Assembly (NCBI GenBank): GCA_014239035.1
Contig: JAAZZY010000058.1
Coordinates: 1 to 9,987 of the forward strand
DNA length: 9,987 bases
DNA from: Chlamydiia bacterium
Lineage (GTDB): Bacteria > Chlamydiota > Chlamydiia > Chlamydiales > JAAZZY01
Reading direction: 5' to 3'
The number at the start of each line of letters is the position of its first letter. The stretch's first letter is position 1. The notes under the pieces are model-generated. The model searched no databases and had not been told where the DNA came from. It saw only the letters and a list, made by a program, of their open reading frames with translations. Below are positions 5,652 through 9,987 of the stretch, in pieces. The position numbers were made by a program, and so were the translations under genes.

Positions 5652-7313
5652 ATGCTTTTCACTCCCCCTACAGCAGATTTACCCCCTCTTGCCTCCTCAC
5701 CTAAAATGGGAATCTATGAAGAGGCTAAAGGCCTTCTAAAAGAAGCAAAAGATAGCTGCGTTCTTTATGCGGCTCCTATTCTTTCTGCGAGCGTCTATTT
5801 AGGCTGGAAGTATGCCCCTAATATCAATACATTTTTTGAAGATTTAGCAACCTATATTCGAGAGACATCTGTCTATACGGCAGCAGCGAATGCTGGAGAC
5901 TATGCAGCTCATCTTGGAGGAAAGCTCAAAGAGGCAGAAAGAAGCCACCTTTTATATCAGCTTGTTCCGCTAACTATTGGGACGGGTTTTGCAGCATTTG
6001 GGGCCTGGAAAGCCGCATTAGGCATCTTTGGTTATGACTCGGGAGACATGAGAAAGGAATTCTTAAATAGAGCCTATCAAGGCGCACACAATGGAAATGC
6101 CCTCTCTACTTCAGAAAGAGTATCCTACCTAACAAGAGCAGCATTTGGCTCTATGGGTAAAGAAGCTCGTCTTTATCATTTTGCTGAAGCGAGCATGAGA
6201 TTTTTAGTCGCTGCAGCTTGTATCCTTCCCATCTATATGAAAGACCGTGGAGGGCAGTCTCTAGAAACTCCTAGCAAGATGCGATTTGATGATATGGAAA
6301 TGCGCCGACAGACTCATGAAGCAAAAGTTGGGGGATATAGCCGGGAAAATACAATCAAACACTTTTCACATATCTTTACACGAAATCAGGCTGTTTATGG
6401 TAGAGCTTGGCAACAGTCAATGTCAAGAGAGCATATTCAGGAAAATGCCCAACAATTTGCAACTGAATTTTTAGATTCTCCAACAGGAGAACCTTCTTTT
6501 CAAGAGCAAGTTCAGTCTGTGGTTCAAAAAACTTGTGACTCGACAGCAGGATTTACTCGCTTTGCGGATAAATGTGAAGGACTAGCTCCTACAAAAGTTG
6601 AGGGTCTTTTTTCTACTAATAGCGATGGTTTTACAACTGTTAACCATGATGTTCTTGACAAAGCATGCGAAGCTACTGAGGCATTTATTCATCAGGTAGA
6701 TCAGGAAGAAACAGCCTCTTCTCAAGCAAGAGGACATTTTGATTCTGCGTGCAGTTATTTAAATTCAACTCGTTGTCAAGATTTTAAGGATTGGGCCCTT
6801 CCAAAGCCAGAAACTGAGAAGTTCTTAGGCGTAAAAAAAGTTATTTGTGAGACTCTAAAAAACCGAGCCCTTTATGGTGATTTATTTTCGTTTGCACCTG
6901 ATCTAACAGATCAAACAACTAGATTTCAAAGCATGCTTTTACCGGCACGCGCAATCGAGGCTCTTTCTAAAAATCCAGGTGCAAATCAAGATTCAAGGCT
7001 TTTAAAATTTGCTAGAGGAAAACCAGATGATGCAAAAACATTTACTCAAAACTTTTTCAATTTACCAGATACTGAGTTTAGTAAAAGTGGTGTTAACAAG
7101 GCCTATAGATACTTGAGCAGGCATACTCACCCCGATAAAAGCCCTGCATATGAATCCATCTTTAAAGCTGGGGCTACACTAAAAGAGATGTATGAGGCAA
7201 ACCCTGATCTATACACATCAACGGGTACTGAGTCTCCTTACTATACAACCTCAGAACTCTTTGGTTCGTTTGCTGATTACTTTAAAACACCAGATGACTT
7301 TGGCAACAGTTAA
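5652..7313 (+). CDS. Hypothetical membrane-associated protein with C-terminal J domain
   Basis: 553 residues. The only family recognised is a DnaJ-type J domain at about 466-516. Helix II 'VNKAYRYLSRHT' (481-492) runs straight into His493-Pro494-Asp495-Lys496, which matches the spacing of Val/Ala/Tyr/Leu positions before HPD in true J domains. Helix III (about 500-515) is shorter and more divergent. J domains stimulate Hsp70 ATPase, so a role as DnaK or host-Hsp70 co-chaperone is inferred. The N-terminal half has hydrophobic stretches (about 35-52, 101-127, 182-197) without a cleavable signal peptide; residues 210-465 are soluble with no known motif. No Gly/Phe linker or DnaJ zinc motif is present, so this is not DnaJ itself. 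ATG at 5652 is preceded by CTAAGG (AAGG eight bases away). The gene diverges from the 549-aa gene and converges on hldE with only five bases between stop codons. The gene is certain, the J domain probable, the role unknown. Confidence 0.85.
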   Translation: MLFTPPTADLPPLASSPKMGIYEEAKGLLKEAKDSCVLYAAPILSASVYLGWKYAPNINTFFEDLATYIRETSVYTAAANAGDYAAHLGGKLKEAERSHLLYQLVPLTIGTGFAAFGAWKAALGIFGYDSGDMRKEFLNRAYQGAHNGNALSTSERVSYLTRAAFGSMGKEARLYHFAEASMRFLVAAACILPIYMKDRGGQSLETPSKMRFDDMEMRRQTHEAKVGGYSRENTIKHFSHIFTRNQAVYGRAWQQSMSREHIQENAQQFATEFLDSPTGEPSFQEQVQSVVQKTCDSTAGFTRFADKCEGLAPTKVEGLFSTNSDGFTTVNHDVLDKACEATEAFIHQVDQEETASSQARGHFDSACSYLNSTRCQDFKDWALPKPETEKFLGVKKVICETLKNRALYGDLFSFAPDLTDQTTRFQSMLLPARAIEALSKNPGANQDSRLLKFARGKPDDAKTFTQNFFNLPDTEFSKSGVNKAYRYLSRHTHPDKSPAYESIFKAGATLKEMYEANPDLYTSTGTESPYYTTSELFGSFADYFKTPDDFGNS

Positions 7314-7318
7314 AGCTG

Positions 7319-8638
7319 CTAGTTAACAAGACTTGTCAAAGATTTTTTAGATATAAGTTTATCTTCTACAAAATTATAGATCTTTTTAGGAGCGTGGCGC
7401 TCACAAAACTTTTGAAGGCTATCTACTTTATTAATGATAAAATCTATCTCATTAAAAGAAGCTAAAAGTTCTATTAAAGCATCATCTTTCGGTTCTTTTT
7501 CCAAATACAAAACCACTTTACAATCAGCATACTCTTTCTTGAGTTTTTTGATATGTGAGAAAAAACTCGGAGTTAGGCTATTGCCTAAGGTGACTTGAAG
7601 TAGAACAAACTCCTCATGATCTAAAATAAACTGTAGAACCTGCAGATAGCTTTGTGAAAAAACTTTATTGTCTAGATGCTGACTTAAAATAAGCTCTGCT
7701 AGAGTTTTTATTGAAATACGCGCACATCCTAGGTGCTCGATAACTTCTGCTGCTGCTAAGTTACACAAAACAGCTGCTTGGTCAAGAGGCACTTTATTAG
7801 AAAGGGCAAAGGTTACGACTGCAAGCACCGTATCCCCAGCACCTGTTACATCTGTCACTTCTTTGATCTTTACAGGAAAGTCTTTTCTGTAGTTATTCTG
7901 AAAAATAGAGATCCCTTTATTAGAGCGTGTGATCATAATATTTTCAATCTCTGTTTGCTCCAAAATTTTATTTGCTGCAAGTTCAAGTGACACAGTTTCA
8001 TCATAACCACTAGCTAGATAGGCTTCATGAGCATTGGGTTTAATTAAGTGCGCTCCACTATACTTTTTAAAGTCAGATCCTTTTGGATCGACTATCACAG
8101 GAATTTCCATCTCATTTGCAGATTTAATAATGGCCTTAAGCAAGTTATCTGTTAAAAATCCTTTAGCGTAATCAGAAATTGCCACAATCGATACCGAATT
8201 CAAAATTTTTGGAAGATCGGAAATGATCTGTTTTTCTAGCTCCAGAGAGAGCGGCTCTTTTTCTTCAAAATCTATCCTGACAATTTGCTGGTTTCCGGCA
8301 ATCACTCTATTTTTGATGGGAGTGGTGTAGCCCTTTTGAACATAGAGGTGATTAACAACCGCATTTTCTTTTTTAAGGCTTGAAAGAAGTTCATCTTTTG
8401 CTGAATCATTTCCAAGTCTCCCAAGTGCTATGACTCGAGCGCCGAGTGAAATTAAATTCAGAACGACGTTACCCGCTCCTCCTGGAAGGCGTTTTACTTT
8501 CTTAGCATGCACGACAATTACAGGAGCTTCAGGAGAAACTCTTTTAACTGTGCCAATGGTGTAAGAGTCCATCATAAAGTCTCCAACAACCAATATATTA
8601 TGTTTTTTGTAACGAGAAAACAGCGCTGATAAACTCAT
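7319..8638 (-). CDS. hldE: HldE-like D-glycero-beta-D-manno-heptose-7-phosphate kinase with degenerate nucleotidyltransferase domain
   Basis: In standard HldE (RfaE), the N-terminal ribokinase-fold domain phosphorylates heptose-7-phosphate at C1 and the C-terminal domain then makes ADP-heptose. Here residues 1-318 are a complete PfkB-type kinase: 'ILVVGDFMMDSYTIGTVKRVSPEAPV' region (15-40), GGAGNVVLNL (53-62) and DVTGAGDTV (263-271) with catalytic base Asp269. Residues about 344-439 appear collinear with the nucleotidyltransferase fold. 'FVLLQVTLGNSL' (344-355) stands where the NGxFDxxHxGH loop should be, 'CKVVLYLE' is the next strand, and 'FNEIDFIINKVDSLQKF' resembles the 'ALEAVDWVV' region. 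However, the HxGH motif is absent and the protein is shorter than the roughly 475-residue E. coli enzyme. The ATG lies four bases after the hldD stop with no strong Shine-Dalgarno, suggesting translational coupling. Kinase assignment is confident; the second activity is probably lost. Confidence 0.88.
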   Translation of the reverse strand: MSLSALFSRYKKHNILVVGDFMMDSYTIGTVKRVSPEAPVIVVHAKKVKRLPGGAGNVVLNLISLGARVIALGRLGNDSAKDELLSSLKKENAVVNHLYVQKGYTTPIKNRVIAGNQQIVRIDFEEKEPLSLELEKQIISDLPKILNSVSIVAISDYAKGFLTDNLLKAIIKSANEMEIPVIVDPKGSDFKKYSGAHLIKPNAHEAYLASGYDETVSLELAANKILEQTEIENIMITRSNKGISIFQNNYRKDFPVKIKEVTDVTGAGDTVLAVVTFALSNKVPLDQAAVLCNLAAAEVIEHLGCARISIKTLAELILSQHLDNKVFSQSYLQVLQFILDHEEFVLLQVTLGNSLTPSFFSHIKKLKKEYADCKVVLYLEKEPKDDALIELLASFNEIDFIINKVDSLQKFCERHAPKKIYNFVEDKLISKKSLTSLVN

Positions 8639-8642
8639 AATT

Positions 8643-9632
8643 CTAGTATACTTTTTGCGGTATTAAATGGTTGTTTATATAGTCTTCTATAGCGTCATGT
8701 AAAGGTGTAAATTGCAGCTTTCGCAATTTCTTGGAAAGCTTTGTCATTTCAGCACGTGTATAGTTCTGGTATTTCCCATGAAGGTCTGCAGGCATGGAGC
8801 GATATTCAATGTTAGGTTTACGGCCGATTGCCCCAAACATTCCGCTGGCTACACTATTCCAAGTGTTTGCAGTGCCACTGCCTAAGTTATAAATACCAAA
8901 AATATCTTCTGTCAAAATCTTCACGACAACTTCTGCTGCATCTTTAACGTAGATGAAATCTCTACACTGCTCTCCATCTTTAAAATTAGCAGGGTCATTA
9001 GATTTAAATAGGCGGATGATATTTTCTGTTCTAATCTGTGGAAGGAGGTTATAAATAACCGAGGCCATCCTTTCTTTATGGTGTTCATTAGGCCCAAAAA
9101 CATTAAAAAATTTAAGGCCTGTAATTTTATCTAGAACCCCTTGATCTTTTGCCCAGAGGTCAAAAAGGTGCTTAGAGAAACCGTAAGCGTTAAGGGGCTC
9201 TAATTGTTCAAGCTGATCTTCATTATCTACAAAGCCGCACCTAGCATCTCCATACGTTGCAGCTGAGGAAGCATAAACAAATCTGATATCATGTTTAAGT
9301 GAATATTCAGCAAGTTTTACTGTATAGCGGTAGTTATTCTCCATGAGGTAATCTACATCTGTTTCAACTGTGCTAGAACATGCACCCATATGAATAATGG
9401 CTTCTATTTCGGTGTGCTTGCCTGGTTGATCAAGCCAATCAAAGAGTTGATCTTTGTGCATATACTCCAGGAACTTCTTTCCTACTAAATTTTGCCATTT
9501 AGGGCTATGGCCCATTTCATCTACAACAATTATATTATTGATATTTTTTTCGTTGAGTCTTTTCAAGATGCATGAGCCAATAAACCCTGCCCCGCCAGTT
9601 AAAATAACAAGTCTATCATCATGTAATTGCAT
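8643..9632 (-). CDS. hldD: ADP-L-glycero-D-manno-heptose 6-epimerase
   Basis: Last enzyme of ADP-heptose synthesis: it inverts C6 of ADP-D-glycero-D-manno-heptose to the L-glycero form used for the LPS inner core. It is a short-chain dehydrogenase-type epimerase that uses bound NADP. The NADP-binding loop TGGAGFIGS is at 12-20. HldD-specific stretches are 'HMGACSSTVETDVDYLMENNY' region (81-101), SSAATYGD (122-129), the catalytic Tyr150-x3-Lys154 in NAYGFSKHLFD, FFNVFGPNEHHKERMASV (175-192) and CRDFIYVKDAAEV (223-235). Length (329) is close to the usual 310-330, and no key residue is missing. ATG (complement of 9630-9632) is preceded by AAAGGA about seven bases upstream, which lies inside the end of ispE. 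The two genes overlap by 14 bases in different frames, so hldD is probably translationally coupled to ispE and cotranscribed with hldE. Confidence 0.96.
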   Translation of the reverse strand: MQLHDDRLVILTGGAGFIGSCILKRLNEKNINNIIVVDEMGHSPKWQNLVGKKFLEYMHKDQLFDWLDQPGKHTEIEAIIHMGACSSTVETDVDYLMENNYRYTVKLAEYSLKHDIRFVYASSAATYGDARCGFVDNEDQLEQLEPLNAYGFSKHLFDLWAKDQGVLDKITGLKFFNVFGPNEHHKERMASVIYNLLPQIRTENIIRLFKSNDPANFKDGEQCRDFIYVKDAAEVVVKILTEDIFGIYNLGSGTANTWNSVASGMFGAIGRKPNIEYRSMPADLHGKYQNYTRAEMTKLSKKLRKLQFTPLHDAIEDYINNHLIPQKVY

Positions 9633-9987
9633 ATTCTGTCCTTTGGTACCAGAGATTTTCGGCCCTATTTATATACTGAATTGGAAAAATTTGAACAGTA
9701 TTTTTAAAGTTGGGCATATGATTTCCAAAACAGACATAGGCACTACCTGATCCTGTCATAAAAAACTTTTTAAACCCTTGATACTCTAACTCATCTTTTA
9801 GAAGAGCTAGATGTGGACAAATTAAATGAGCGGCCTCTTCTAGATCATTTTCTAAAACTGGAGAGGGAGTATAGAGTTTATCAACAAGAGACTGGAGTCC
9901 TAAGGTGATTTTAGAGCTCTTTTTAGAATATAAATAAACTTCTTTGGTAGAGAGTGAGTATGGGGGTTTGACTACCCAGATCTTATC
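9619..9987 (-). CDS. ispE: 4-diphosphocytidyl-2-C-methyl-D-erythritol kinase, C-terminal part (5' end outside window)
   Basis: The last 122 codons of a GHMP-family kinase gene, read from the right edge to TGA (complement of 9619-9621). IspE phosphorylates the 2-OH of CDP-methylerythritol in the MEP isoprenoid pathway in the cytosol. The fragment begins 'DKIWVVKPPYSLSTKEVY', matching the 'VVxPxxxxxTxxVY' segment that follows the IspE ATP-binding region. It then has 'SPVLENDLEEAAHLICPHL' ('NDLE' is typical of IspE), and 'FFMTGSGSAYVCFG', the GHMP motif III glycine loop. The N-terminal motifs, including the GLGGGSSNAA loop, lie beyond the window. The gene is intact where visible and overlaps the start of hldD by 14 bases. 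The end could be mistaken for non-coding sequence because part of it lies opposite a spurious plus-strand open frame. Confidence 0.9.
   Translation of the reverse strand, partial: DKIWVVKPPYSLSTKEVYLYSKKSSKITLGLQSLVDKLYTPSPVLENDLEEAAHLICPHLALLKDELEYQGFKKFFMTGSGSAYVCFGNHMPNFKNTVQIFPIQYINRAENLWYQRTEYAIT
9630..9646 (-). promoter_or_regulatory. Ribosome-binding site of hldD inside the ispE coding end
   Basis: The minus strand reads CCAAAGGACAGAAT before the ATG. AAAGGA about seven bases upstream of hldD lies within the last ispE codons, so ribosomes finishing ispE arrive at the hldD start. This supports both the start choice and translational coupling. Confidence 0.6.

Noticed and set aside
3805..7313. 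Calling the divergent pair chlamydial Inc (inclusion membrane) proteins
   Set aside because: Inc proteins need a bilobed hydrophobic domain of about 40-60 residues. The hydrophobic stretches here are several and dispersed, so the label is kept only as a possibility.
7310..7350. Bidirectional terminator around GTTAA...TTAAC and ACAAGACTTGT with a downstream T-run
   Set aside because: The stems are only 4-5 bp with poor loop geometry and overlap coding sequence; not strong enough to annotate.
7319..7609. Frameshift or truncation as the cause of the odd HldE C terminus
   Set aside because: The reading frame is open and resembles the nucleotidyltransferase order on both sides of the missing HxGH loop, so divergence in frame explains it better than a frameshift.
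9454..9750. Plus-strand open frame of 98 codons across the hldD/ispE junction
   Set aside because: The minus strand here encodes two well-conserved enzymes, including the TGGAGFIGS loop and GHMP motif III; the plus frame is incidental.

Overview
The window comes from an A+T-rich bacterial chromosome. Gene content and protein style fit a chlamydia-like organism (phylum Chlamydiae, environmental lineage), but that is inferred from recalled family resemblance (the MgtE N-terminal region and the chlamydial-style TPR protein), not from a marker gene. No rRNA, tRNA, CRISPR array, insertion sequence, integrase or phage gene was seen.

Layout from left to right. (1) Positions 49-1479, minus strand: an MgtE magnesium channel with intact pore motifs and a GTG start. 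(2) Positions 1596-3668, minus strand: a 690-residue protein built almost entirely from TPR-like helical repeats with an unusual pitch of about 41 residues. Its best promoter lies so close to the start codon that the mRNA may be leaderless. (3) Positions 3805-5454 (minus) and 5652-7313 (plus): a divergent pair of roughly 550-residue proteins of unknown function around a 197-bp AT-rich promoter region. Both have hydrophobic segments in the N-terminal half and a soluble C-terminal half. The plus-strand protein ends in a recognisable J domain with an intact His-Pro-Asp motif. The minus-strand protein has an HPD tripeptide at almost the same distance from its own C terminus, in a weaker J-like context. 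(4) Positions 7319-9987, minus strand: a tightly packed cluster transcribed ispE -> hldD -> hldE. ispE is cut by the right edge. It overlaps hldD by 14 bases, and hldD is 4 bases from hldE.

How the genes work together. HldE and HldD are the kinase/nucleotidyltransferase and the final epimerase of ADP-heptose synthesis, which supplies heptose for the LPS core. IspE belongs to the MEP isoprenoid pathway, and its link to the heptose genes looks like operon packing only. The HldE kinase domain looks complete, but its C-terminal nucleotidyltransferase half is short and lacks the HxGH signature. As written, this cluster cannot make ADP-heptose without a second nucleotidyltransferase elsewhere.

The most interesting parts are the divergent J-domain/HPD pair (3805-7313), which could be a membrane-associated co-chaperone or secreted-effector module, and the degenerate HldE C-terminal domain. 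Functions of the pair are inferred from motifs read by eye; no searches were run.
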